Source of the DNA: Sedimentitalea sp042687825
Lineage (GTDB): Bacteria > Pseudomonadota > Alphaproteobacteria > Rhodobacterales > Rhodobacteraceae
Reading direction: 5' to 3'
Assembly (NCBI RefSeq): GCF_042687825.1
Contig: NZ_JBHUQE010000012.1
Span: 37,422 to 101,421 of the forward strand
DNA length: 64,000 bases
Shown: in pieces, positions 9,142 through 17,075 of the stretch
How positions within the stretch are numbered: the stretch's first letter is position 1
How the letters are laid out: every line of letters begins with the position of its first letter
Position numbers and translations under genes: made by a program
Notes under the pieces: generated by a model
What the model was told of the DNA's origin: nothing
Seen by the model: the letters and a program-made list of their open reading frames with translations, nothing else
Database searches by the model: none

Positions 9142-9273
9142 CGCTCTGATCTCCGTTTCGCATCTCAGGCTGCATCTATACAAAAGCCGGGTGCGGGTTG
9201 CCATAACCGATTTGCGACCCTTGACGCCGCAGACCAGCTTTGACCACACTCACGAATACGCATTTCGGTCCGA

Positions 9274-9293
9274 TCTATAGGATTCTATAGGAT
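9274..9293. repeat. 10-bp direct repeat TCTATAGGAT x2
   Basis: Two exact adjacent copies of TCTATAGGAT, one helical turn apart, in the divergent gap between DAHP synthase and the GlxA/AraC-type regulator, ending 26 bp before the regulator start. The placement suits a regulator site, but no binding protein can be named. Confidence 0.6.
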
Positions 9294-9319
9294 TCCGTGA
9301 CCCAAGGGAAATTCGCACA

Positions 9320-10324
9320 ATGAAAGAACAACACAAAGTTGTCGATCTCGGACCGAATGTGACCAGGCCCCGCCGCTTTGTCTTTGTTCTGCTGGACGGG
9401 TTTTCCATGCTCAGCTTTGCCTCGGCGCTGGAATGCCTGCGCATCGCCAACCGCATGGCGGCACGCACGCTCTATGACTGGCGGCTGATCGGCGAGGATG
9501 GCGACACCATGTCCTGTTCGGCGGGCACCTCGTTTCAGCTGGACGGCGACCTGGCGGATTTGAACCGCGACGACACGGTGCTGATCTGTGGCGGGCTGGA
9601 TGTTCAGGCCGCGACCAGCAAGCGTCTGCTGGGCTGGATCCGCCGTGAATCCCGCAAGGGCATCCTGATCGGCGGCCTGTGCACCGCCGCCTATACAATG
9701 GCCAGGGCCGGATTGCTGGATCACAAAAAGGCGACGATCCACTGGGAAAACGCCGACAGTTTTTCCGAAGAATTCGAGGATGTGCAGCTGACGAAATCGG
9801 TCTTCGTGATCGACGGTAGCCGGATGACCACGGCGGGCGGCACCTCGTCGATCGACCTGATGCTCAAGCTGATCGCCGACGAGCATGGCGAGGAACTGGC
9901 CAACGCGGTGGCCGACCAGCTGATCTATTCCTCGATCCGCACCGATCAGGACACCCAGCGCCTGTCGGTGCCCACCCGCATCGGCGTACGGCACCCCAAG
10001 CTGAGCCAGGTGATCCAGATCATGGAGGCCAATATCGAGGAACCGATCAGCCCGTCGATCCTGGCCCGCGACGTGGGCATGTCCACGCGACAGCTGGAAC
10101 GCCTGTTCCGCCGCTATCTCAATCGCAGCCCGAAACGGTATTACATGGAACTGCGCCTGCAAAAGGCCCGCAACCTGCTGATGCAGACCGACATGAGCGT
10201 CATCAACGTGGCCCTGGCCTGCGGCTTTGCCAGCCCGTCGCATTTCTCGAAATGCTATCGCGCCCATTACGACACGACACCCTATCGCGAACGCGGCAGC
10301 CATGCCGGGCGCCTGTCGATCTGA
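9320..10324 (+). CDS. GlxA family AraC-type transcriptional regulator (DJ-1/PfpI + HTH)
   Basis: A 334-residue regulator with an N-terminal DJ-1/PfpI-like amidotransferase fold (residues about 18-190, motifs FVLLDGFSMLSFA and LIGGLCTAAYTMARAG) and a C-terminal AraC HTH pair (residues about 225-325; IEEPISPSILARDVGMSTRQLERLFRRYL then VALACGFASPSHFSKCYR). Members of this family include GbdR and ArgR-type activators of amine or amino-acid catabolism in Pseudomonas. The next gene downstream is a LivK-like amino-acid binding protein, so a role in amino-acid or amine uptake is a reasonable guess but unproven. Confidence 0.88.
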   Translation: MKEQHKVVDLGPNVTRPRRFVFVLLDGFSMLSFASALECLRIANRMAARTLYDWRLIGEDGDTMSCSAGTSFQLDGDLADLNRDDTVLICGGLDVQAATSKRLLGWIRRESRKGILIGGLCTAAYTMARAGLLDHKKATIHWENADSFSEEFEDVQLTKSVFVIDGSRMTTAGGTSSIDLMLKLIADEHGEELANAVADQLIYSSIRTDQDTQRLSVPTRIGVRHPKLSQVIQIMEANIEEPISPSILARDVGMSTRQLERLFRRYLNRSPKRYYMELRLQKARNLLMQTDMSVINVALACGFASPSHFSKCYRAHYDTTPYRERGSHAGRLSI

Positions 10325-10476
10325 CCGGTCAGAACTCCGCAACACCTGCCCGGAAATGCGCCAAATGCCACCCCGGCCGCATCCGTGCGCCGGGATTTGC
10401 CGACACCACTTTTCTTTTTGTCCCGCCTTGCCTAGGGTCGGGGTCGAACAAAATGTTCCAACACGGGAGAAACCAA

Positions 10477-11667
10477 ATGAAAAAGCTGCTTTTGGCGACG
10501 GCCGCAACGGCGCTGATGGCGGGGACCGCGTTTGCCGGCGGGCACGCAAAAGAGGTCAAGCTGGGCATTCTGTTCGGCTTTACCGGCCCCATTGAATCTC
10601 TGGCTCCGGCGATGGCCGCCGGTGCCGAACTGGCCATCAAAGAGGTCAATGACAGCGGCGCGCTGCTGGACGCCGCCACGGTCACGCCGCTGCGGGCCGA
10701 CACCGGCTGTATCGACAACGGTCTGGCCACGTCCAACGCCGAACGCCTGATTGCCGAGGGCATCAACGGTCTGGTCGGCGGCGACTGTTCCGGCGTCACC
10801 GGGGCGATCCTGCAAAACGTCGCCATTCCCAACGGCATGGTGATGATCTCGCCCTCGGCAACATCGCCGGGCCTGTCCAGCGTCGAGGATAACGGCCTGT
10901 TCTTCCGTACCGCGCCGTCGGATGCGCGCGAAGGCGAGGTGATGGCCGAAATTCTGGCCGAGCGTGGTATCAAGTCGATCGCGCTGACCTATACCAACAA
11001 CGATTTCGGCAAGGGGCTGGCCGATTCGATCAAGACCGCTTTTGAGGCCGGTGGCGGACAGGTGACCATCACCGCCGCGCACGAGGACGGCAAGGCCGAC
11101 TATTCGGCCGAAGTCGGCGCACTGGCCGCGGCGGGCGGCGAGTTGCTGGTTGTGGCCGGGTATCTGGATCAGGGCGGCCTGGGCATCATCAAGGCGGCGC
11201 TGGATTCCGGCGCCTTCGAGACATTCGGCCTGCCCGGCGGCATGATCGGCGACAGCCTGCCGCAGAATGTCGGCCCGGATCTGGACGGCTCGTTCGGTCA
11301 GATCGCCGGCACCGGCGGCGAAGGCATTGAGAAGATGACTGCCATGGCCGGCGACGCCTTTGACGCCACATCGCCCTTCTCGCCGGAAAGCTATGACGCG
11401 GCGGCGCTGTTCCTGCTGGCCATGCAGGCGGCGAATTCCACCGATCCGGCGGCCTATGGCCCCAAGATCATGGAAGTCGCCAACGCACCTGGCGAAAAGA
11501 TCTATCCCGGTGAACTGGCCAAGGCGCTGGAAATCCTCAAAAGCGGCGGCGACGTCGATTATGTCGGTGCCTCGGCGGTCGAACTGATCGGCCCGGGTGA
11601 AAGCGCCGGCAGCTATCGCGAGATCGAGGTCAAGGACGGCCAGAACACCACCGTCAAGTTCCGCTGA
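10477..11667 (+). CDS. ABC transporter substrate-binding protein, LivK/branched-chain amino-acid type
   Basis: Periplasmic binding protein of the HAAT family (Peripla_BP_6), 396 residues. The signal peptide MKKLLLATAATALMAGTAFA is followed by the mature start GGHAKEVKLGILFGFTGP, where the LG.L..TGP pattern is typical of LivJ/LivK. The SPSATSPGLSS region and the EGEVMAEILAERGIKSIALTY region match the ligand-binding hinge of the family. The start has a GGGAGA ribosome site six bases upstream. No permease or ATPase genes are adjacent, so it either uses permeases encoded elsewhere or is an orphan receptor. A strong terminator follows. Confidence 0.88.
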   Translation: MKKLLLATAATALMAGTAFAGGHAKEVKLGILFGFTGPIESLAPAMAAGAELAIKEVNDSGALLDAATVTPLRADTGCIDNGLATSNAERLIAEGINGLVGGDCSGVTGAILQNVAIPNGMVMISPSATSPGLSSVEDNGLFFRTAPSDAREGEVMAEILAERGIKSIALTYTNNDFGKGLADSIKTAFEAGGGQVTITAAHEDGKADYSAEVGALAAAGGELLVVAGYLDQGGLGIIKAALDSGAFETFGLPGGMIGDSLPQNVGPDLDGSFGQIAGTGGEGIEKMTAMAGDAFDATSPFSPESYDAAALFLLAMQAANSTDPAAYGPKIMEVANAPGEKIYPGELAKALEILKSGGDVDYVGASAVELIGPGESAGSYREIEVKDGQNTTVKFR

Positions 11668-11695
11668 CCGCGCCCTGAAGACCAAAAAACCAGAC

Positions 11696-11725
11696 AGCCC
11701 GCGGCCCCCCTGCCGCGGGCTTTTT
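11696..11725 (+). terminator. Intrinsic terminator
   Basis: AGCCCGCGGC pairs with GCCGCGGGCT (10 bp) around a CCCCCT loop, then TTTTT. It follows the LivK-like gene. An A-run on the 5' side makes it plausible that it also stops the convergent HerA-like gene. Confidence 0.85.
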
Positions 11726-11745
11726 CTATGGAATCGCCTTGCGGA

Positions 11746-13290
11746 TCAACGCCCTTTGAACAGGCCCCCCAGAATGCCGCGCACGATGCGGCGCCCGGTG
11801 GTGCCGGTCAGTTCCTTCATCACGTTCCTGGTCAGCGCCTGGGCAAAACTGTCGCCGGATTTGCGCGGCGGGCGTGCGGTCGACCGGCCGACCCGGTTGC
11901 CGGAGTAGCGGCGGCCGGCATTGTATTCGCGGAACATCGGCTCCATCTGCTCGGCCTTTTCCTCGGCCTCGGCCGCTTTTTCGGCGGCCTCGGCGGCACG
12001 CAGCGCCAGGATTTCATAGGCCGATTTGCGGTCCAGCGCCTGATCGTATTTTCCCGCCATGTCGGACGCCGCCAGCACGGCCTGGCGCTGGGCATCGGTG
12101 ATCGGCCCCAGCTGTGACGAGGGCGGGCGGATCAGGGTGCGCTCGACCACGCCGGGCACACCCTTTTTCATCAGCATGCTGGTCACCGCCTCGCCGACAC
12201 CGACATCGCGGATCGCGTCCTGGGTCGAGAACCGCGGGTTCTCGCGATAGGTCTCGGCCGCCAGTTTCAGGTTCTTGCGATCCCGCGCGGTAAAGGCGCG
12301 CAGGGCGTGCTGAACCCGGTTGCCAAGCTGGCCCAGAATGTCCTCGGGTATGTCGGCCGGATTCTGGGTGATGAAATACACCCCCACCCCTTTCGAGCGG
12401 ATCAGCCGGGCGACCTGCTCGATCTTGTCCACCAGCACCTTCGGGGCATCGTCAAACAGCAGATGCGCCTCGTCGAAGAAGAATACCAGCCGGGGCTTGT
12501 CCGGATCCCCGACCTCGGGCAGTTCCTCGAAAAGCTCGCTGAGCAGCCACAGCAGAAACGTCGCATACAGCCCGGGCGCGCTCATCAACCTGTCGGCGGC
12601 AAGGATGTTGATGCCGCCCCGCCCATGCGCATCGCAGCGCATGATGTCCGCCAGGTCCAGCGCCGGTTCGCCGAACAGCCGCGCGCCGCCCTGGTTTTCC
12701 AGCACCAGCAGTCGCCGCTGGATCGCCCCGATCGAGGCGGTCGACACATTGCCATAGCGCAGGGACAACCTGTCGCGGTTCTGGCCGATCCAGACCAGCA
12801 ATGCCTGCAGGTCCTTGAGGTCCAGCAATGGCAACCCCTCTTCGTCGGCCAGACGGAAGGCGATGTTCAGGATACCCTCCTGCGCTTCGGTCAGCTCCAG
12901 CAGCCGCGCCAGCAGCAGCGGCCCCATCTCGGCAACCGTGGTGCGCACCGGGTGACCGGACTGGCCGAACAGATCCCAGAACGTGACCGGGTAGGCGCGA
13001 TAGGCATAGTCGGCAAAGCCGATCCGCGCAGCCCTTTCCCGAAAGGCTGGGTCCAGTTTGTGTGCCGAACTGCCGGCCCGGGCCAGCCCTGACAGGTCGC
13101 CCTTGACGTCCGACAGGAACACCGGAACGCCGGCATCGCTGAAGCCTTCGGCCAAGATCTGCAGGGTCACGGTCTTGCCGGTGCCGGTGGCACCGGCGAT
13201 CAGCCCGTGACGGTTGGCATATTTCAATGCCAGCTCCTGTTTCTCGCCATAATCGGGACCACCGCCGCCAATGAAAACTTTGCTGCCCAT
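11746..13290 (-). CDS. HerA-like ATPase, DUF853 family (YjgR type)
   Basis: A 514-residue P-loop ATPase of the DUF853/YjgR family, related to the C-terminal helicase domain of HerA/FtsK. Walker A is GATGTGKTVTLQ near residues 33-44 and Walker B is LVFFFDEAHLLF. The sensor-like stretch GVYFITQNPADIPEDILGQLGNRVQHALRAF follows. Near residues 430-460 there is an Ala/Glu-rich helical stretch (AAEAAEKAAEAEEKAEQ), probably a coiled coil, and then a basic Arg-rich tail. The cellular function of this widespread family is not settled. Confidence 0.9.
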   Translation of the reverse strand: MGSKVFIGGGGPDYGEKQELALKYANRHGLIAGATGTGKTVTLQILAEGFSDAGVPVFLSDVKGDLSGLARAGSSAHKLDPAFRERAARIGFADYAYRAYPVTFWDLFGQSGHPVRTTVAEMGPLLLARLLELTEAQEGILNIAFRLADEEGLPLLDLKDLQALLVWIGQNRDRLSLRYGNVSTASIGAIQRRLLVLENQGGARLFGEPALDLADIMRCDAHGRGGINILAADRLMSAPGLYATFLLWLLSELFEELPEVGDPDKPRLVFFFDEAHLLFDDAPKVLVDKIEQVARLIRSKGVGVYFITQNPADIPEDILGQLGNRVQHALRAFTARDRKNLKLAAETYRENPRFSTQDAIRDVGVGEAVTSMLMKKGVPGVVERTLIRPPSSQLGPITDAQRQAVLAASDMAGKYDQALDRKSAYEILALRAAEAAEKAAEAEEKAEQMEPMFREYNAGRRYSGNRVGRSTARPPRKSGDSFAQALTRNVMKELTGTTGRRIVRGILGGLFKGR

Positions 13291-13417
13291 GTCCGTTTAC
13301 CTCTTGTTCCTGCCCGTACCGCGCCGACCATACAAACTTAACCTTTGCCTGCCATAGTCCTTTCTGCCCGCTGCAACGGCCCGTTCGGGTTTGCGGGCAC
13401 TTCCTCCCTGTTAGACT

Positions 13418-13449
13418 GGCCGTGCCTTCGGGTACGGCCCCTTTTTTTT
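13418..13449 (+). terminator. Intrinsic terminator with UUCG tetraloop
   Basis: GGCCGTGCC and GGTACGGCC make a 9-bp stem with one G-U pair closed by a C(UUCG)G tetraloop, followed by CC and eight T residues. The minus strand has no T-tract after the hairpin, so it acts on plus-strand transcripts. Confidence 0.85.
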
Positions 13450-13505
13450 GACCCCGCGCAAAACTGGCAAACGCTCGGAAAATGCTTCTTTTTTTCGGTT
13501 TCCTG

Positions 13506-13534
13506 TTGACCGCTGCCCGCCCCTTTCGTAACCT
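13506..13534 (+). promoter_or_regulatory. Candidate promoter of a small transcript
   Basis: TTGACC at 13506-13511 and TAACCT at 13529-13534 are separated by 17 bp. A transcript starting near 13541 would be about 68 nt and end at the terminator at 13582-13608, with an internal GTCGG/CCGAC hairpin at 13550-13564. Confidence 0.5.
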
Positions 13535-13540
13535 CGCCGC

Positions 13541-13608
13541 AATAACTAAGTCGGCCAGTCCGACGGGGAGAAAGTATTCGGAAAGGGGGCTGTTCAGTCC
13601 CCTTTTTT
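13541..13608 (+). ncRNA. Candidate small RNA (about 68 nt)
   Basis: Inferred from a promoter-like element directly upstream, a 5-bp hairpin at 13550-13564, a purine-rich linker (GGGGAGAAAG), and a terminal 10-bp terminator hairpin. The alternative is a leader attenuator for the IalB-like gene that starts 147 bp further on. No known RNA family was recognised. Confidence 0.4.
13582..13608 (+). terminator. Intrinsic terminator
   Basis: AAAGGGGGCT pairs with AGTCCCCTTT (10 bp, one G-U) around a GTTC loop and is followed by TTT. It lies 148 bp before the IalB-like start codon, so it would stop a short upstream transcript. Confidence 0.8.
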
Positions 13609-13755
13609 CGTATTCTCGCGCGATCAAAGCGTTAATCCCGAGCGGGCGAAAAACGGTTCGGACGGCGCCGGCATTCGGCAATAAGCGCCTGACAGCGTCC
13701 CGCCGGCGTGATAGAGCAGCCACCAGGCAGACCCCACAGGAAACGAGACAGTCGC

Positions 13756-14376
13756 ATGTTCAAACATCTTCCCTCACTGGCAGCGCTGAGCCTTGTCGCG
13801 CTGACCGTACAGGCCCAGGCCGAGGACAAACCCGCCGCCACGCCAGAGACCGAGGCACAGGCCGCCGAGACCGCCGAAAAGCCGGCGCTGGATCTGGGCC
13901 AGCCGGTTGATCAGGGCCCCAAGCTGGGCGAGCGCTATTCCAAGGAAAAGCACGGCGACTGGGATCTCGCCTGCATCAAGACCGAAGCCGAAACCGACCC
14001 GTGCTCGCTGTTGCAAATCCTCACGGACGACACCGGCAATCCGGTGGCCGAGGTATCGCTGTTCCGGATCGAGAACGGCAGCCAGGCCGCAGCCGGGGCC
14101 ACGGTGCTGGTGCCGCTGGAAACCCTGTTGCCCGCGCAGCTGACCATCGCCGTGGATGACAACCCGGGCAAGCGCTATCAGTATTCGTTCTGCAGCCCCA
14201 TCGGTTGTGCCGCGCAGATCGGCCTGACCAAAGAGGACGTCGAAGCCTTTAAGAAGGGTGGCAAGGCCACCGTGTCGCTGGTGCCAGCACCGGCGCCGGA
14301 TCAGGTCGTCAAGCTGACACTGTCGCTGAGCGGCTTTACCGCCGGATTCGCGGCGGTCGATGTCCTGACCGAATAG
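13756..14376 (+). CDS. IalB-like secreted protein (invasion-associated locus B family)
   Basis: A 206-residue exported protein. The start at 13756 gives a signal peptide (residues 1-22, ending VQAQA); the upstream extension to 13708 does not. A low-complexity Ala/Glu/Pro linker (residues 23-48) follows, then the IalB domain with the recognisable HGDWDLACIKT motif, two disulfide-type Cys pairs (residues near ACIK/DPCSLL and SFCSPIGCAAQ), and the C-terminal VKLTLSLSGFTAGFAAVD strand pattern. IalB proteins are small periplasmic or outer-membrane-associated factors of unclear biochemical role, common in Alphaproteobacteria whether or not they are pathogens. Confidence 0.85.
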   Translation: MFKHLPSLAALSLVALTVQAQAEDKPAATPETEAQAAETAEKPALDLGQPVDQGPKLGERYSKEKHGDWDLACIKTEAETDPCSLLQILTDDTGNPVAEVSLFRIENGSQAAAGATVLVPLETLLPAQLTIAVDDNPGKRYQYSFCSPIGCAAQIGLTKEDVEAFKKGGKATVSLVPAPAPDQVVKLTLSLSGFTAGFAAVDVLTE

Positions 14377-14401
14377 GTCACGCAAAATCGCTACCGCCGC
14401 G

Positions 14402-14428
14402 CGCCGGACCCCTGGGTCCGGCGTTTTT
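14402..14428 (+). terminator. Intrinsic terminator
   Basis: CGCCGGACC and GGTCCGGCG form a 9-bp stem with a CCTG loop and a TTTTT tail, 26 bp after the IalB-like stop codon and next to the end of the convergent ketosynthase gene. Confidence 0.85.
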
Positions 14429-14431
14429 GTG

Positions 14432-15640
14432 TCAGACCCGGCGCAATACCAGCACCGCGTTCATGCCGCCAAAGGCAAAGGCGTTCGAGACCGCCACGTG
14501 CACGTCGGCCTCGCGCGCCACGTTGGGCACTACGTCCAGCGCGCATTCCGGGTCTGGTTCCTCGTAGCCGATGGTGGGGGCGATCACCCCGTCGCGCAAT
14601 GCCATGATGCAGGCCAGCAGTTCCACCGCACCGGTGCCGCCGATCAGGTGACCATGCATCGATTTGGTCGAACTGATCATCAACCGGTCTGCATGCGGGC
14701 CGAAAACGTCGGCTACCGCGGCGCATTCCGTCTTGTCGTTGGCTGCGGTTCCGGTGCCATGGGCGTTGATATACCCGACCGCATCAGGGTCGATTCGAGC
14801 GTCGCGCAACGCATTGGCCATGGCGCGAGCGGCGCCCTGCTTGCTGGGCATCACGATGTCCGAAGCATCCGATGTCATGGCAAAGCCGCTGACTTCACAC
14901 AGGATCTCGGCGCCCCGGGTCCGGGCATGCTCGTATTCCTCGAACACAAAGACACCGGCCCCCTCGCCCTGCACCATGCCGCTGCGGCCCAGCGAAAACG
15001 GCCGGCAGGCGTCCTTTGACATCACGCGCAGCCCCTCCCAGGCCTTGACGCCGCCGAAACACAGCATGCTTTCAGACCCGCCCGTTACCATCGCCTTTGC
15101 CATGCCGCTGCGCACCATGGCAAAGGCCTGGGCCATGGCGTGGTTGGACGAGGCACAGGCCGTCGATACCGTGAAGGACGGCCCCTTGAGATTGTATTCC
15201 ATGGACACATGCGCGGCGGCGGCATTGTTCATCAGCTTGGGCACGACAAAGGGATGCACCCGGTTCTTGCCATCCTCGTAGACCGACCGGTAATTGTCGT
15301 CCCAGGTGCTGACCCCGCCCCCCGCCGTGCCCAGCACGACGCCGGAACAGGCCGCCAGTTCGCCGGCAAAGGTCAAGCCGGACTGTGTTATGGCCTCTTT
15401 TGCGGCGGTCAGGGTAAACTGGGTGAAACGGTCATACAGCGATATCTGCTGGCGGTTGAACCGGCCCTCGGCCTCGAATCCGCGGACCTGCCCGCCGATC
15501 CGGATGGCCAGCCGGTCGACATCGCGAAACGCCAGTTCGCCGATGCCGCAGCGCCCCTCGCGCATCGCCATCAACGTCTCGGACACCGAATGACCCAAGG
15601 CGTTGATCGTGCCCGCACCGGTGATGACAACCCGGTTCAT
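14432..15640 (-). CDS. Beta-ketoacyl-ACP synthase (KAS II/FabF-like)
   Basis: A 402-residue condensing enzyme. The catalytic triad is visible: Cys162 in VSTACASSNHA, His294 in INAHGTGT, and His331 in STKSMHGHLIGG. The C-terminal NAFAFGGMNAVLVLRR is the standard KAS ending. It is encoded with its own acyl carrier protein (19 bp upstream) and LpxD rather than with the usual fab cluster. This suggests a dedicated system making or elongating a particular acyl chain, perhaps for lipid A. That role is inference from context; the condensation activity follows from the intact triad. Confidence 0.88.
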   Translation of the reverse strand: MNRVVITGAGTINALGHSVSETLMAMREGRCGIGELAFRDVDRLAIRIGGQVRGFEAEGRFNRQQISLYDRFTQFTLTAAKEAITQSGLTFAGELAACSGVVLGTAGGGVSTWDDNYRSVYEDGKNRVHPFVVPKLMNNAAAAHVSMEYNLKGPSFTVSTACASSNHAMAQAFAMVRSGMAKAMVTGGSESMLCFGGVKAWEGLRVMSKDACRPFSLGRSGMVQGEGAGVFVFEEYEHARTRGAEILCEVSGFAMTSDASDIVMPSKQGAARAMANALRDARIDPDAVGYINAHGTGTAANDKTECAAVADVFGPHADRLMISSTKSMHGHLIGGTGAVELLACIMALRDGVIAPTIGYEEPDPECALDVVPNVAREADVHVAVSNAFAFGGMNAVLVLRRV

Positions 15641-15659
15641 GCCCCGGCCCCCTTGCGGT

Positions 15660-15917
15660 TCAAGATTTCTGCGTTACCAGCTTTTCGATACCGGCCACGA
15701 TCGCGCCGACGCTGCTGATGTCGAAATCGCTGTCGCCAGGCTCGTTGGCGTTGAACGGGATCGAGATGTCGAACTCTTCCTCAATCGCAAATATGCTTTC
15801 GACCAGCCCCAGGCTGTCGATACCCAGATCCTCCAGCGTGCTGTCCATCCTGACGTCCGAAGGATCAAGCAGCGCCTGTTCGGCAACGATTGCGATGACC
15901 TTGTCCTGAATGCTCAT
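15660..15917 (-). CDS. Acyl carrier protein
   Basis: An 85-residue acidic ACP. The 4'-phosphopantetheine attachment motif is GIDSLGLVE with Ser35. The preceding STLEDLG and following FAIEEEFDISIP match the helix II/III pattern of ACPs. Its sequence after helix II differs from housekeeping AcpP (insert NANEPGDSDFDISS), so it is probably a specialised carrier for the adjacent ketosynthase and LpxD. It lies between these two genes on the same strand (gaps of 19 and 33 bp). Confidence 0.88.
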   Translation of the reverse strand: MSIQDKVIAIVAEQALLDPSDVRMDSTLEDLGIDSLGLVESIFAIEEEFDISIPFNANEPGDSDFDISSVGAIVAGIEKLVTQKS

Positions 15918-15950
15918 GTCGGGCCTCTGATCTGCTGTTCTGGCGCTGAC

Positions 15951-17042
15951 TTAGTCTTTTGGTTCCTGTTTGAAAACGGCTTTTTGCAAGGCCGCGATGT
16001 CGCGCATCAGCCGCGGCAGCCGGCGCTGCGCCTTATACATGTCAGTATGGGTTTCCATCTTAACAGCCGGATACCCCATGATCACCCGACCGGCCGGCAC
16101 GTTGGACAGAATTTTGGTGCCACCGCCGGCAATTACCCGGTCGCCGATAAAGATATTGTCCACGACGCCTACCTGGCCGCCGAGAATGACATTGTCACCG
16201 ATATCCACCGATCCGGATATGCCGGTCTGACCGCAGAGCAGGCAGTCGCGGCCAACCCGCGTGTTGTGACCGACATGAACCAGGTTGTCCAGTTTGCTGC
16301 CATCGCCGATCCGGGTATCGCGGATGGTGCCGTTATCCACCGTGCAGTTTGCGCCGACCTCGACATCGTCGCCGATGGTAACCGCACCCAGCGAGTGGAT
16401 GCGAATCCAGCTTTGCGCCTTGGCATCCCCCTGATCACCCATGGTCTTGCGCACGTTTTCGGCGCCGGACACTTCGGGGGTCACAAAGGAAAAACCGTCT
16501 CCGCCGATCCGTGCGCCGGGCTGAGCGATGAAACGCGCCCCGATCCGGACGCGCGCACCTATACTGACCATTTCACGCAACAGCGCGTTTTCTCCCAGCC
16601 GCACGTCGGGTCCGATCGCGCAATGCGGTCCGATCACGCTGCCGGCGCCAATGCGGGCGCCGGGGCCGACGACGCTGAGCGGACCCACGGACACATTGTC
16701 CGCCAGTTCCGCCGTCGCATCGATGACGGCCGTAGGGTGAATGCCGGTGTCACAGCCCTGCCCGCGGTCCATGAGCGCCGTCAAACCGGACATGGCCATG
16801 CGCGGACGCGGTGCAAAGATCGCTGCCGCCAGACCCATATCCTGCCAATTGGCATCGGGCCAAAGGATCGCCGCCCGGGCCTGTCCCTTGCTCAGGTCGC
16901 CGCGGTATTTCTCAGACATTGCCAGCGCCAGGTCCTCGGGTCCGGCATCAGCCGGCTCGGCCGCGCGCTGGACCGTCAGTTCCAGGTCCCCGGCGGCCTC
17001 TGCCCCCAGTTGCTTGGCGATCTGGCGGATGGTAAAAGTCAT
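15951..17042 (-). CDS. lpxD: UDP-3-O-(3-hydroxyacyl)glucosamine N-acyltransferase
   Basis: Third enzyme of lipid A biosynthesis, transferring an ACP-bound 3-hydroxyacyl chain to the glucosamine amine. The 363-residue product has the LpxD N-terminal uridine-binding domain (residues 1-100), a long hexapeptide-repeat beta-helix and the catalytic-His motif LVHVGHNTRVG. The C-terminal helical tail (YKAQRRLPRLMRDIAAL) matches LpxD rather than LpxA. It sits apart from the usual lpxD-fabZ-lpxA cluster and next to a private ACP and KAS, so it may be a second or specialised LpxD. The ATG at 17042 is preferred to a start six codons earlier. Confidence 0.88.
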   Translation of the reverse strand: MTFTIRQIAKQLGAEAAGDLELTVQRAAEPADAGPEDLALAMSEKYRGDLSKGQARAAILWPDANWQDMGLAAAIFAPRPRMAMSGLTALMDRGQGCDTGIHPTAVIDATAELADNVSVGPLSVVGPGARIGAGSVIGPHCAIGPDVRLGENALLREMVSIGARVRIGARFIAQPGARIGGDGFSFVTPEVSGAENVRKTMGDQGDAKAQSWIRIHSLGAVTIGDDVEVGANCTVDNGTIRDTRIGDGSKLDNLVHVGHNTRVGRDCLLCGQTGISGSVDIGDNVILGGQVGVVDNIFIGDRVIAGGGTKILSNVPAGRVIMGYPAVKMETHTDMYKAQRRLPRLMRDIAALQKAVFKQEPKD

Positions 17043-17075
17043 GGCGCGGCCCCCTTGCATCTGTCGGGACCGTGA

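Larger units (their letters stand above)
13291..13755 (+). other. Divergent intergenic region with two intrinsic terminators
   Basis: 465 bp between the divergent HerA-like and IalB-like genes. No credible protein-coding frame is present. It contains two plus-strand terminators (13418-13448 and 13582-13608) and a promoter-like TTGACC-17-TAACCT between them. Terminators in a gap that has no upstream plus-strand gene suggest one or two small transcripts, or leader attenuation of the IalB-like gene. Confidence 0.55.
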
